Assembly (NCBI GenBank): GCA_029212885.1
Contig: JARGPC010000001.1
Location: 698,068-762,067 of the forward strand
Direction: 5' to 3'
From: Coxiellaceae bacterium
Lineage (GTDB): Bacteria; Pseudomonadota; Gammaproteobacteria; Coxiellales; Coxiellaceae
Length of the DNA: 64,000 nt
Below the pieces are notes generated by a model. That model did not search any database and was not told the DNA's origin. It worked only from the letters and a program-made list of their open reading frames with translations. This document shows, piece after piece, positions 8,638-17,324 of this stretch. How positions within the stretch are numbered: the first letter of the stretch is position 1; each line of letters opens with the position of its first letter. A program made the translations under genes and the position numbers.

Positions 8638-10230
8638 ATGAAAGGTTCAGAACCAATCACAGGGAGACAACGTGTGAGTAGATCAACAGCACCAGCAGTA
8701 TTACCAGAGCCAGTTGAAGCAGAAACAAGTTATGTAGAACCAGCCAGAGTTAAAGCAGAAAAGCATAAAGCGGGAGCGGCAGTATTCGGTAAGTTTTTTC
8801 AACGACATGACCAGCAGCAATTAAACAGCGGATTTCGAGCATTACAGCAGAATGCTGAGAAATCACGCATGTTGGAACTGGCACATGCTGAAGAGCGTGC
8901 TGGACGACTTAGGGCTGCTAATGCTGAAGCCGATCGGCGTGGTGAGCAACATCGGTTAAAAAGCATGCGAGGCCCTTTCGCCGCTATAAAGCAAGAAGTG
9001 CTGGCCAAGAAGTTGTCGGAAAGTTTTGCCAAGCGACGGTTAGCTGTTATTGAACGTGCGACTGTTTCAGGTCGAAACGATGGTTGCGTTGATATCAGCG
9101 ATGTACTCATACAGGCAAAATTAGTAACGGATTTTAATGATTGGGTTGTGGCACCACAGAATTTAGCCTCTGTTGATGCCGCGTTGCATGCGGCTATTGA
9201 GGTTTATAAAAGCGGTGGCTATAAGGTATCTGTTGCGGGGTTCTCTTATGATCTTAAGCCACGCCACCGCGCAGCTGAAATTGACGGCATGGTAAGTCCT
9301 GAAGTGGCGGGTACCATAGGAACACTGGGAATTATTACCAAATTGCTGCAGAAAGGTGAGTGGAAAGGTGATGGCCATTTGCATGCTGGTGCAGGTAAAG
9401 CATCACTTAATATGGTTTTATTTTCGATGCTACTGAAACAGTATGGGCAAGATCGTGCGCGACAGCTGGAAATGGGCGAGCTTGCTAATCATGGCGGTGA
9501 GGCATTTCAATTGGTGAGTACGGTGTTAGGCACAGATTTTATTAGGGATAGTGACTTAACTCATGGTTTGTTTATGAGATCTCCGTTAACCAGTGAAATA
9601 AAAGGTTGGGTACCAGAGGTACCTAAGGCTATGGTAAACGCAAAAGAATTGGCCGCTAGTTACTTTGAAGCTGAGTCAGCTAATATTGCGCAACGCATAA
9701 GGCGGTGGGTTTTAGAGCCGAGAAATCATGCTAAGGTAGCAAGCGTTTTGAGTCGATGTGTTGGTATATATGAAACACGTGCCTTAGCTGCTGGCGATCG
9801 TTCGGCGGAAATCAAGGTCAAGTTCGAGCAATGCATAGCTAGAGAAATTTCGCCTGTATTGTGGCTCGGTATATTGATGGGTACCGGTAGCTGGGTGATG
9901 CCAGGCCATTTAGGGCCGGGAGCTGGCTACGAATCGTTTAATATGCTAGCCATGACGGAATTATTTCAAGCCTATGCAAAGGATATGGCGTATGACTTGG
10001 CAACAGGTGTTAAGCCTGGTACCGGAGCGCATAATCTGCAGGATTTAGAGTTGTGGTTAACATGTGCTAAACACCCGCAGGAATTTCAAGTAGTGGCTAA
10101 AACCGTATTTGATAATGCGGGCTTTGTGATGATTAAGCCGGAAGATTATGCGCCGGTGGAAAAACACCATGCAGCAACGCAGACCGGTGAAGTCGGAGCG
10201 TCGGAATCCAAGCAGGCATGTACGCCATAG
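8638..10230 (+). CDS. Unknown 530-aa protein
   Basis: I do not recognise this protein. It starts at an ATG preceded by GGGAG about 4 nt upstream. Residues 1-60 are low complexity and rich in Ala, Glu, Val and Pro. Residues 65-125 are highly charged and helical (RMLELAHAEERAGRLRAANAEADRR), likely coiled coil. The remainder is globular with glycine-rich turns such as GDGHLHAGAGKASL and MPGHLGPGAGYES. No signal peptide and no transmembrane helix. It is divergent from the U-box-like gene, so the two could share a regulatory region of under 40 bp. A large soluble protein with a coiled coil and no close bacterial family fits the effector-like set of this window, but nothing proves export. Confidence 0.65.
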   Translation: MKGSEPITGRQRVSRSTAPAVLPEPVEAETSYVEPARVKAEKHKAGAAVFGKFFQRHDQQQLNSGFRALQQNAEKSRMLELAHAEERAGRLRAANAEADRRGEQHRLKSMRGPFAAIKQEVLAKKLSESFAKRRLAVIERATVSGRNDGCVDISDVLIQAKLVTDFNDWVVAPQNLASVDAALHAAIEVYKSGGYKVSVAGFSYDLKPRHRAAEIDGMVSPEVAGTIGTLGIITKLLQKGEWKGDGHLHAGAGKASLNMVLFSMLLKQYGQDRARQLEMGELANHGGEAFQLVSTVLGTDFIRDSDLTHGLFMRSPLTSEIKGWVPEVPKAMVNAKELAASYFEAESANIAQRIRRWVLEPRNHAKVASVLSRCVGIYETRALAAGDRSAEIKVKFEQCIAREISPVLWLGILMGTGSWVMPGHLGPGAGYESFNMLAMTELFQAYAKDMAYDLATGVKPGTGAHNLQDLELWLTCAKHPQEFQVVAKTVFDNAGFVMIKPEDYAPVEKHHAATQTGEVGASESKQACTP

Positions 10231-10267
10231 AGGAACCCTTGATAATATTGCAATGTAGTGCGATGGC

Positions 10268-10364
10268 ATCAAGGTGTATAGGGTGCCCCTTTTACGGAAG
10301 TAAAGCGCAGCGTAGTGGAACGAAGCGAGCCATGAAGTAAAAGGGGTACGCTGTGCGCCTTGAT
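10268..10364. repeat. Long imperfect inverted repeat (28-nt arms)
   Basis: The arm 10268-10295 (ending GGGTGCCCCTTTTAC) pairs with 10337-10364 (beginning GTAAAAGGGGTAC). Of the few non-Watson-Crick positions, most would be G-U pairs in a plus-strand RNA, so an RNA hairpin is favoured. The 41-nt loop contains the GC-alternating run CGCAGCGTAGTGGAACGAAG. It lies between the 530-aa gene and the convergent SDR gene, and could terminate both or be a small mobile hairpin element. Confidence 0.7.
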
Positions 10365-10394
10365 ATCGGGCATTGATCTACATTGGAATAATGG

Positions 10395-11096
10395 CTATTG
10401 TTGTAACTGCCCAAGGTGCGCATGCATAACGGAACCATTAATCACCGCGTGATTCGCGCAGAAAAATAATAGCTCGGCAATTTCATTCGGTTGGATTAAG
10501 CGATTAGCGCCAACTTTAGATCGTGCCCACTCAAGTGCCTTTTCGGTGGGTAAGCTGTCGCGCAACATGTCTGTGTCGGTAAGGCCGGGGCACACACAGC
10601 AAGTATGTATGCCAGTATCAGCCAGATCTTGGCAGGTGGCACGCATCATGCCGACCACGGCGTGTTTTAAGGTGATATAGCTAGCGTTTTTTGGCACACC
10701 CATTTCCGATACGGTTGAGCCGCTATAGAGAATGCTCGAACCTGGCTTCATTTGTTCGATTAATAAATTATTCAAAATACTGGCGCCGACAATCATGAGT
10801 TGAAAGTTGGCGTGTAAAATATCTATTTTTTGGTCGCCAATGCGATCACGGATCATATGGCCGGCATTGTGAATTAAACAGCATTGGTCGGCTTGACTAA
10901 CAGTGTCTTGCAGCCGTTTTTTATGTTGGTTTAAAGCATCAGCTTGGCTAAGGTCAATGGCGAGGTTATCGACACCCTCGATGTCGCACGTGCTGCGCGA
11001 CAAGTTCAGTACTTGCCAGTCTTGTTGTACAAATAAGCTAACGGCGGCTTTGCCGATTCCTTTGCTTCCACCAGTGATAATGAGTTGTTTTTGCAT
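10395..11096 (-). CDS. Short-chain dehydrogenase/reductase
   Basis: An SDR oxidoreductase of 233 residues when started at the ATG at 11096. The NAD(P)-binding glycine motif ITGGSKGIGKA directly follows that start. The catalytic serine is in SSILYSGSTVSE, and the expected Tyr/Lys pair is in ASYITLKHAVVGMMRA. CVCPGLTDTDM is the usual loop after strand 6. A longer frame starting at 11213 would add a hydrophobic 39-residue leader but would run into the start of divergent trpS, so I reject it. TATAAT lies 7 nt before the ATG, suggesting a nearly leaderless mRNA. The substrate cannot be told. Confidence 0.85.
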   Translation of the reverse strand: MQKQLIITGGSKGIGKAAVSLFVQQDWQVLNLSRSTCDIEGVDNLAIDLSQADALNQHKKRLQDTVSQADQCCLIHNAGHMIRDRIGDQKIDILHANFQLMIVGASILNNLLIEQMKPGSSILYSGSTVSEMGVPKNASYITLKHAVVGMMRATCQDLADTGIHTCCVCPGLTDTDMLRDSLPTEKALEWARSKVGANRLIQPNEIAELLFFCANHAVINGSVMHAHLGQLQQ

Positions 11097-11166
11097 GCGG
11101 ATATTATAACACCATTGTGATATACTTCCGCCCAATGTTTGAACAGCTAAAGCAAGGGATATCGGC

Positions 11167-12240
11167 ATGAGTAGCGCTAATAAAACAAAGAAACGTTTAT
11201 TAACGGGTGACACCCCTACAGGTCAATTGCACCTCGGTCATTGGGTCGGTTCATTAGAGAATCGGGTAAAATTGCAAGACGAATACGATTGCTATTTTCT
11301 ATTGGCTAATCTGCATGCCTTTACTACGCGTGCTAAAGACCCAGAGTCAATTCGTCAAAGCACGCTCGATATTGTATTGGATTATTTAGCGGCCGGCATA
11401 GACCCAGAGCGTTCAACGATTTTTATTGAAAGCGAATTGCCATCGATTTACGAGCTGACTTCTATTTTTAGTATGTTACTGCCCTTCCCCCGGGTGATGC
11501 GTAATCCAACCATTAAAGATGAGATTCGCGATAAACAGCTGGGCGAAAATTATTCGTTTGGTTTCTTGTTATATCCCGTGATGCAAGTGGCCGATATTTT
11601 AGCGTTTGAAGCCGAATTAGTGCCGGTTGGTGAAGATCAAATTCCACACCTGGAAATGACCCGCGAAGTCGCGCGTCGTTTTAATCAAATGTATTGCGGT
11701 GTTGATTCGCATTTGCCAGATGAGGAGCATGTAAAAGCTGGCGGCTTGTTTCCGATTCCAGATCCATTAATTGGGCGTGTTAAGCGCTTAGTGGGCTTAG
11801 GTGGCCCGGCTGAACATGGCGCACTATTAAAAATGAGTAAGTCGTTAAACAATGCCATTCTATTATCCGATGATGCAGATGCGGTGAAAAAAAAGGTCAT
11901 GAGCATGTATACCGACCCCAATCGTTTACGTGCAACCGATCCAGGTACAGTAGAAAATAATCCGTTATGGATTTTTCATGATACGTTTAATACTGATACT
12001 GCATGGATCGAAGCGACCAAAGAACGTTATCGTGCTGGCACCGTTGGTGATGTGGAATGCAAGAAAAAACTTATTGAAGTATTGGTGTCGATATTAGAGC
12101 CGATGTGGGAGCGTCGTAAACAATTTGCTAATGATCCCGCGCAAATCGAGCAAGTATTAAAGGCCGGAAACGAAAAAGCTAATGCGGTAGCGGAAGCAAC
12201 ATTGGCTAAAGTAAAACAATATATTCGACAAGTATTCTAA
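11167..12240 (+). CDS. trpS: Tryptophanyl-tRNA synthetase
   Basis: Class I aminoacyl-tRNA synthetase that charges tRNA-Trp with tryptophan. The HIGH-type signature is TGQLHLGHWVGS near residue 17, and the KMSKS loop is present exactly as LKMSKSLNNA. The 357-residue length is slightly above the ~335 typical of bacterial TrpS. The sequence GEDQIPHLEMTREVARRFN is a conserved substrate-pocket segment. AAGGG lies about 9 nt before the ATG. The gene is divergent from the SDR gene and followed after 21 bp by an unrelated unknown gene on the same strand, so the two may be co-transcribed. Confidence 0.96.
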   Translation: MSSANKTKKRLLTGDTPTGQLHLGHWVGSLENRVKLQDEYDCYFLLANLHAFTTRAKDPESIRQSTLDIVLDYLAAGIDPERSTIFIESELPSIYELTSIFSMLLPFPRVMRNPTIKDEIRDKQLGENYSFGFLLYPVMQVADILAFEAELVPVGEDQIPHLEMTREVARRFNQMYCGVDSHLPDEEHVKAGGLFPIPDPLIGRVKRLVGLGGPAEHGALLKMSKSLNNAILLSDDADAVKKKVMSMYTDPNRLRATDPGTVENNPLWIFHDTFNTDTAWIEATKERYRAGTVGDVECKKKLIEVLVSILEPMWERRKQFANDPAQIEQVLKAGNEKANAVAEATLAKVKQYIRQVF

Positions 12241-12261
12241 TTGACTAGGTGGGGGTGAGTA

Positions 12262-12927
12262 ATGGCAATGCCAAGAATTATTCAGGTAAATTTCAAGCGT
12301 AAATATCCAGTAGATACGGATGGTTATGCTTCTGATGATGGCAGTGTTGCTAGGCCGTTGAGGCTGTTTCCGCTGTCGACAGTTTCTAGCTTAGCGATGA
12401 GTGTTGAGCTGTTTTTTAATATGGATATAAAGGACCATTTTCCTTTTAACGATAAGCATAAAATTGATTTAACGCATACTTATGCGCTGCTGCATTCCAC
12501 AGAGAATAATCGCTTGTGTTTATTTGCCTATCGTAAAGGGCGTGAGTTAGATACTGTAAAAGTGCTGCAATCGATTGATGAGCTTCGTGGGCATGCAGCT
12601 TTTTGCCTTGATGCTTCTGATAGAGCTTTTGTTGCTGCAGCTATGATGAAATTTTTTGCAGGGTCAGCCGTGAGCCGGCCTTATGATTGGTTGCAAGCGA
12701 ACCTAGGTGAAAAGAAGGTATATACCATTGATGATTGGCATGCAGATATGCCGCGTACGGTGGGAGGGCGTGAAAATTTATTTAAACAAAAGAAACATGA
12801 CCGTGAGCGTTTAAGGCGAATAGAAGCTGGAGAGTTACCGAAGGAAGGGGCAGAAGAGAAAGGCATGGAGCTGATGGATGATGATGCAGATACTTTGCCT
12901 TATGATACTGGTAGCCCGAGGTTTTAA
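12262..12927 (+). CDS. Unknown 221-aa protein with acidic C-terminus
   Basis: Not recognised. It starts at an ATG with GGTGGGGGTGAG just upstream, a usable Shine-Dalgarno. It has no signal peptide. The middle is a compact alpha/beta-looking segment (NRLCLFAYRKGRELDTVKVL). Residues 170-190 are strongly charged (KQKKHDRERLRRIEAGEL). The tail (MELMDDDADTLPYDTGSP) is acidic, recalling the SDSDTD tails of the proteins at 46738 and 49582. The stop is only 2 bp before the hydrolase ATG, so the two genes are translated from one message. A 21-bp gap separates it from trpS. Function unknown; effector status would be inference from the acidic tail alone. Confidence 0.65.
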   Translation: MAMPRIIQVNFKRKYPVDTDGYASDDGSVARPLRLFPLSTVSSLAMSVELFFNMDIKDHFPFNDKHKIDLTHTYALLHSTENNRLCLFAYRKGRELDTVKVLQSIDELRGHAAFCLDASDRAFVAAAMMKFFAGSAVSRPYDWLQANLGEKKVYTIDDWHADMPRTVGGRENLFKQKKHDRERLRRIEAGELPKEGAEEKGMELMDDDADTLPYDTGSPRF

Positions 12928-12929
12928 GC

Positions 12930-13778
12930 ATGATATATAACGGCGATGCATTAACAATAGAGTTAGGTCATGTCAGCATTGCTGCCAAGCAATGGGGTGA
13001 CCCCAAAGGTCGCCCAGTATTGGCCTTGCATGGTTGGTTAGACAATGCCGCCAGCTTTGATTTTCTCGCGCCTGAATTAAAGGATTGTTATGTGGTGGCG
13101 GTGGATTTGCCGGGGCATGGTTTGTCGGGCTTTATTCCGGAAGGCGTTAATTATCACCTGACCGATGCGGTGGCCAATACCGTCAAGATGCTTGATGAGC
13201 TGGGCTGGTCACAAGCTACCTTATTAGGTCATTCGATGGGCGCCGCGATTGTTTCAATTGTGGCCGGGTCTTTTCCTGAGCGTGCCGAACGCTTAATTAT
13301 GATTGATGCCATCGGTCCGTTATCCGAAGCGATTGCTCGAGGACCTGAGCGCTTAGGCCGCGCAGTGAGTAAATTATTGGCAGCCGGTAAGCGTCAGCGC
13401 ACGGTTTATCCTTCCCTTGAAGTGATGGCTAAATATCGAGCAGAAACAGGTGGGCTTAGTGTAGAAGCGGCAATGGCCCTGACAGAGCGCGGTTGCGAGC
13501 AGGTCGAAGGCGGTTATACCTGGCGCTTCGATCGCCGATTATTACTACCCTCGATGACTTACTTCAGCGAAGAGCAGGTTGCTGTATTCTTACAAGGGAT
13601 TACGGCACCGTCATTATTGCTGGTTGGCGACAATGGAATCATGATTGATAATTCTCTTTTAGAACAGCGAATTGCAGAAATAAGTAACATCGTCCATACT
13701 AGCATACAGGGCCACCACCACTTACATATGGATTCACCCAAGGCGGTAGCACAAGCGATAAATCAGTTTTTGGTATAA
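12930..13778 (+). CDS. Alpha/beta-hydrolase fold protein
   Basis: A 282-residue cytosolic hydrolase of the alpha/beta fold, resembling the serine-hydrolase-like (SERHL/MhpC) group. The oxyanion-hole segment is LALHGWLDNAASF, the nucleophile elbow is LLGHSMGAA, the acid is probably the Asp of LLVGDNG, and the catalytic His lies in GHHHLHMD near the C-terminus. The conserved VAVDLPGHGLS strand-turn is present. The gene starts 2 bp after the preceding stop and ends 6 bp before the malic enzyme ATG, so 12262-17143 looks like one co-directional run of four genes. The substrate cannot be told; esterase or thioesterase activity is likely. Confidence 0.88.
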   Translation: MIYNGDALTIELGHVSIAAKQWGDPKGRPVLALHGWLDNAASFDFLAPELKDCYVVAVDLPGHGLSGFIPEGVNYHLTDAVANTVKMLDELGWSQATLLGHSMGAAIVSIVAGSFPERAERLIMIDAIGPLSEAIARGPERLGRAVSKLLAAGKRQRTVYPSLEVMAKYRAETGGLSVEAAMALTERGCEQVEGGYTWRFDRRLLLPSMTYFSEEQVAVFLQGITAPSLLLVGDNGIMIDNSLLEQRIAEISNIVHTSIQGHHHLHMDSPKAVAQAINQFLV

Positions 13779-13784
13779 GGGCAG

Positions 13785-15542
13785 ATGGCCCTACAAAGAG
13801 AGGGCTGTATGTTACGCTACAAATTACTTCGAAATGAAGAGCACGAAATTGCCTCCCTGCAAACCAGTTTATACGGCGCCATGTTATTGCACAGTTCGCA
13901 TTTAAACAAAGGCAGCGCCTTCGATCAGCGTGAACGTGAAGAATTAAGGCTAGTGGGTCACTTAGCTGAAGCAGCAGAAACCATTGAGCAGCAAGCGGCA
14001 CGTGCCTATGACCAGTATCTCGAAAAAAACTCCAACCTTGGCAAGAATGTGTACCTAAATGGTCTGCATGATGTAAATGAAACATTGTTTTATTATTTAG
14101 TAAGCCAACATCTTGAAGAGATGTTACCCATTATCTACACCCCGACTGTTGGCGATGCTGTGATGAAATACAGTTTAGAGCTGCGTATGGCGCGTGGATT
14201 GTATTTTGCATATCCGCAACGTCAGCATATGCGTGAAGTATTAAAAAACAGAGTCAGTGAGCATGTTGATTTGGTCTTGGTGACTGATGGCGAAGGCGTG
14301 TTAGGTATTGGTGATCAAGGCGTTGGTGGTATGGATATTTCTATCGCTAAATTGATGGTATATACCTTATGCGCCGGTGTGAATCCAAATACCTATTTGC
14401 CGATGCAGTTGGATGTAGGTACCAATAACGAAGAAATGTTAAATGATCCGATGTATTTAGGTTGGCGGCATCCGCGCATAACCGGTGCTGAATATGACGA
14501 TTTTATCGCTGAATTTGTGCAAACCTTACAAGAAGAAATTCCAGGTGTATATTTGCATTGGGAAGACTTTGGACGTGACAATGCCCGTAAGAATTTAGAG
14601 ACTTATCGCGATAAGATTACTAGTTTTAATGATGATATGCAGGGTACCGGCGCTACAGCTTTGGCCTGTGTTTTGTCCGGCGTGAAGGCATCCGGCATTG
14701 ATTTGAAAGATCACCGTGTTGCAATATTAGGTGCGGGAACCGCAGGTTGTGGTATTGCCGATCAAGTGTGCACGATGTTTGCTCATCATGGTATGACACC
14801 CGAAGAAGCCAGAGAGCGTTTTTGGTTAGTGGATCGTAGTGGTTTATTAGTGAATGATCAGACGGACCTACCTGATTTTCAGAAACCCTATTTGCGCACA
14901 CGCGAAGAGCTAAGTGATTGGAAGGTTAAAGACAGTAAAAACATCACACTGCAAGACGTGGTTGAGAATGTACACCCTACTATATTAATAGGCTGCTCTA
15001 CTTGCCATGGGGCATTCACTGAATCGATTATTAAATCAATGGCCTCTCACTGCCCTCGCCCAATAATTTTGCCATTATCTAACCCGACTAAATTATCTGA
15101 AGCCGAACCAAAAGATTTAATTGAATGGACGGACGGCACTGCGCTCATTGCTACCGGTAGCCCCTTCGACCCTGTGGAGTATAAAGGCAAAACTTATGTG
15201 ATTGGTCAAAGCAACAATGCATTCGTATTTCCAGGTTTAGGTTTGGCGGTGATTGCGACGAAAGCGAAAAAAGTATCAGATGATATGCTATGGAAGGCCA
15301 GTGACACATTAAGCGATCACTCACCGGCACGCAAAGATCCAACCGCATCACTATTACCTCGCATTGATCAAACATGGGAGTTAAGTCGTGAAATAGCTAT
15401 CGCGGTAGCTAAGCAAGCACGTGAAGAAGGTTTATTAGGCGTGGCAGAAGATACTGATCTAGAGCAGGCAATAGATCATATTCGTTGGAAGCCACAATAC
15501 GTACCATATCATTATGTCAAAAGCATAGGGGCAGACGAATGA
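13785..15542 (+). CDS. maeA: NAD-type malic enzyme
   Basis: Oxidative decarboxylation of malate to pyruvate, with reduction of NAD(P). Length (585 aa) and sequence follow the MaeA/SfcA form: NETLFYYLVSQHLEEMLPII, YTPTVGDAV, VTDGEGVLGIGDQGVGGM, the metal-binding EDFGRDNA, SFNDDMQGTG, the dinucleotide fold ILGAGTAGCGIAD, and MPLSNPT-like PLSNPTKLSEAEP. The ATG at 13809 (MLRYKLLRN) with AGAGAGGG just upstream is an alternative start and may be the true one. The stop overlaps the next ATG by 4 bp (ATGA), implying coupling to the glutamate-synthase-like gene. Cofactor preference (NAD versus NADP) is inferred from overall similarity to MaeA. Confidence 0.94.
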   Translation: MALQREGCMLRYKLLRNEEHEIASLQTSLYGAMLLHSSHLNKGSAFDQREREELRLVGHLAEAAETIEQQAARAYDQYLEKNSNLGKNVYLNGLHDVNETLFYYLVSQHLEEMLPIIYTPTVGDAVMKYSLELRMARGLYFAYPQRQHMREVLKNRVSEHVDLVLVTDGEGVLGIGDQGVGGMDISIAKLMVYTLCAGVNPNTYLPMQLDVGTNNEEMLNDPMYLGWRHPRITGAEYDDFIAEFVQTLQEEIPGVYLHWEDFGRDNARKNLETYRDKITSFNDDMQGTGATALACVLSGVKASGIDLKDHRVAILGAGTAGCGIADQVCTMFAHHGMTPEEARERFWLVDRSGLLVNDQTDLPDFQKPYLRTREELSDWKVKDSKNITLQDVVENVHPTILIGCSTCHGAFTESIIKSMASHCPRPIILPLSNPTKLSEAEPKDLIEWTDGTALIATGSPFDPVEYKGKTYVIGQSNNAFVFPGLGLAVIATKAKKVSDDMLWKASDTLSDHSPARKDPTASLLPRIDQTWELSREIAIAVAKQAREEGLLGVAEDTDLEQAIDHIRWKPQYVPYHYVKSIGADE

Positions 15543-17143
15543 GAAAAGCATTTTATTGGTCAAGTTTAATTTGTTTAATTGCTATCCTGGTGTGCGGTTA
15601 TTTTTGGCCGTGGGTTTACTACTTTTTTATTCCGTGGGTGCCCATCACGTTAATCGGTGTTTATGATATTCATTGGTCAAAACATTTGGTTACACGTAAC
15701 TATCCGGTGATTGGCCATTTACGATATATGTTTGAATTCATTCGCCCTGAGATTCAACAGTATTTTATTGCTACCAACCAAAGTGGTCGGCCTTATAATC
15801 GTGAAACACGCACGATGGTGTATGATCGCGCAGCCAAAGAAGAAGGCGTTTTACCTTTTGGTACGCAACAAGACATTACTACGATTGGTTATGAATCCGC
15901 TAATCACTCAATGGCACCCAAAAAAGTACCGCATGAGCAGAGCCGCATTCAATTGGGTGGTGAGTTTTGCAAGCAACCGTACTGCGCCTCTCGCATGAAT
16001 ATTTCTGCGATGAGCTTTGGTGCGCTTAGTGGTCGCGCTGTTCGTGCATTAAACCTTGGTGCGAAACTCGGTAATTTTATGCATAACACCGGTGAAGGTG
16101 GGTTAAGCAAATACCACTTAAAAGAAGGCGGCGATATTTGTTGGCAGCTCGGTACCGGTTATTTTGGTTGTCGTACTAAGGACGGTAATTTTGATCCGGA
16201 CTTATTTACCGAAAAAGCGAATTTAGAAGTAGTCAAAGTGATTGAGATAAAAATTTCACAGGGTGCAAAACCATCGCACGGTGGTTTGTTGCCAGGTGCT
16301 AAAGTCTCTAAAGAAATTGCTGAAGCTCGTTTGGTTGAGCCTGGTCAAGATTGTGATTCGCCGCCGGGACATCGTGAGTTTTCAACACCTATAGAGTTGC
16401 TAGAGTTTGTGCAGCGCTTGCGTGATATGTCAAATGGCAAGCCAGTTGGTTTTAAATTTTGTTTGGGTCGCCGTGGTGAGTTTATGGCGATTGTAAAGGC
16501 AATGCTGGAAACGGGTATATTGCCAGATTTTATCACCGTCGATGGTGCCGAGGGTGGTACGGGTGCCGCCCCAGTAGAATTTTCTGATTATTTGGGCGCG
16601 CCGATTAATGAAGGGTTAGTGTTTGTAACTAGCGCATTAATTGGAGCGAATTTACGTGACAAAATCCGTGTGATTGCTAGTGGTAAAGTCGCTACAGGTT
16701 TTGATTTAATTACCAAGATTGCCCTAGGTGCCGATATGTGTAACGTTGCTCGCGGTATGTTGTTTGCGGTGGGCTGCATTCAAGCGACACGCTGCAACAC
16801 TAACACTTGCCCGACAGGTATCACCACTCAAGATCCGGTCAGGCAAAAGGCGATTAAGATTGAGGCTAGTGGTGATATGGTGCGAAACTTTCATGATGGT
16901 ACCATCGATTCAATGTTGGCGATTGCCGGCGCGATGGGGCTTGATGATTTAAAAGGCCTTAATCCAACAATGATTATGCGTCGCGGTGCGAATGAGCTTA
17001 GTGTGCCTTACGATGTGCTTTATCATTACTTACGCCCAGGTGAGCTGATTGAAAACAGTCATCACCTGCATCCGATATACAAACGTTATTGGGAAGCAGC
17101 TCGCCCTGATACTTTTGCTTATCACTACGATATGGAGCACTAG
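15539..17143 (+). CDS. FMN-binding glutamate-synthase-family protein with N-terminal membrane helices
   Basis: A 534-residue protein related to the FMN/Fe-S domain of glutamate synthase, but without the amidotransferase domain. Two hydrophobic helices at the N-terminus (residues 3-40) suggest membrane anchoring. The barrel shows MNISAMSFGALSGRAVRALN, NTGEGGLSKYH, VDGAEGGTGAAP and GADMCNVARGML. The 3Fe-4S cysteine cluster is in CIQATRCNTNTCPTG. I chose the ATG at 15539, overlapping the malic enzyme stop by 4 bp, rather than an upstream start at 15485 that lies inside malic enzyme. The physiological reaction of these stand-alone proteins is not well known. Pairing with malic enzyme suggests a redox role, which is inference. 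Confidence 0.88.
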   Translation: MRKAFYWSSLICLIAILVCGYFWPWVYYFFIPWVPITLIGVYDIHWSKHLVTRNYPVIGHLRYMFEFIRPEIQQYFIATNQSGRPYNRETRTMVYDRAAKEEGVLPFGTQQDITTIGYESANHSMAPKKVPHEQSRIQLGGEFCKQPYCASRMNISAMSFGALSGRAVRALNLGAKLGNFMHNTGEGGLSKYHLKEGGDICWQLGTGYFGCRTKDGNFDPDLFTEKANLEVVKVIEIKISQGAKPSHGGLLPGAKVSKEIAEARLVEPGQDCDSPPGHREFSTPIELLEFVQRLRDMSNGKPVGFKFCLGRRGEFMAIVKAMLETGILPDFITVDGAEGGTGAAPVEFSDYLGAPINEGLVFVTSALIGANLRDKIRVIASGKVATGFDLITKIALGADMCNVARGMLFAVGCIQATRCNTNTCPTGITTQDPVRQKAIKIEASGDMVRNFHDGTIDSMLAIAGAMGLDDLKGLNPTMIMRRGANELSVPYDVLYHYLRPGELIENSHHLHPIYKRYWEAARPDTFAYHYDMEH

Positions 17144-17147
17144 CTCC

Positions 17148-17213
17148 TTGTCATCCCGGCCTAAAGCTTTGTCACCCCGGACTTGATCCGGGGCGGGATC
17201 CAGTCTCAAGAAT
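17148..17213. repeat. Dispersed palindromic repeat, copy 2
   Basis: Begins TTGTCATCCCGGCC and continues TTGTCACCCCGGACTTGA-TCCGGGG, with a 7-bp stem CCCCGGA/TCCGGGG (17175-17193) and the shared GGGATCCAGTC end. It is the same family as 2747-2797 and 54458-54488. It lies in the gap before the Fic gene and may also act as a terminator-like hairpin. Confidence 0.78.
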
Positions 17214-17324
17214 CCAAACCCAGTTCCCGGGCGCGTTATATTCTTAATGTTTGCTTAATTCCTGCAAGTTAGAATAAGCATGGCCACTATAAGTGTCCAC
17301 GTAGATCAATGTAGGTTAAATTAA

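Noticed and set aside
11097..11213. 39-residue hydrophobic N-terminal extension of the SDR (possible signal peptide)
   Set aside because: It would overlap the divergent trpS start, and the SDR nucleotide motif begins directly after the inner ATG at 11096.
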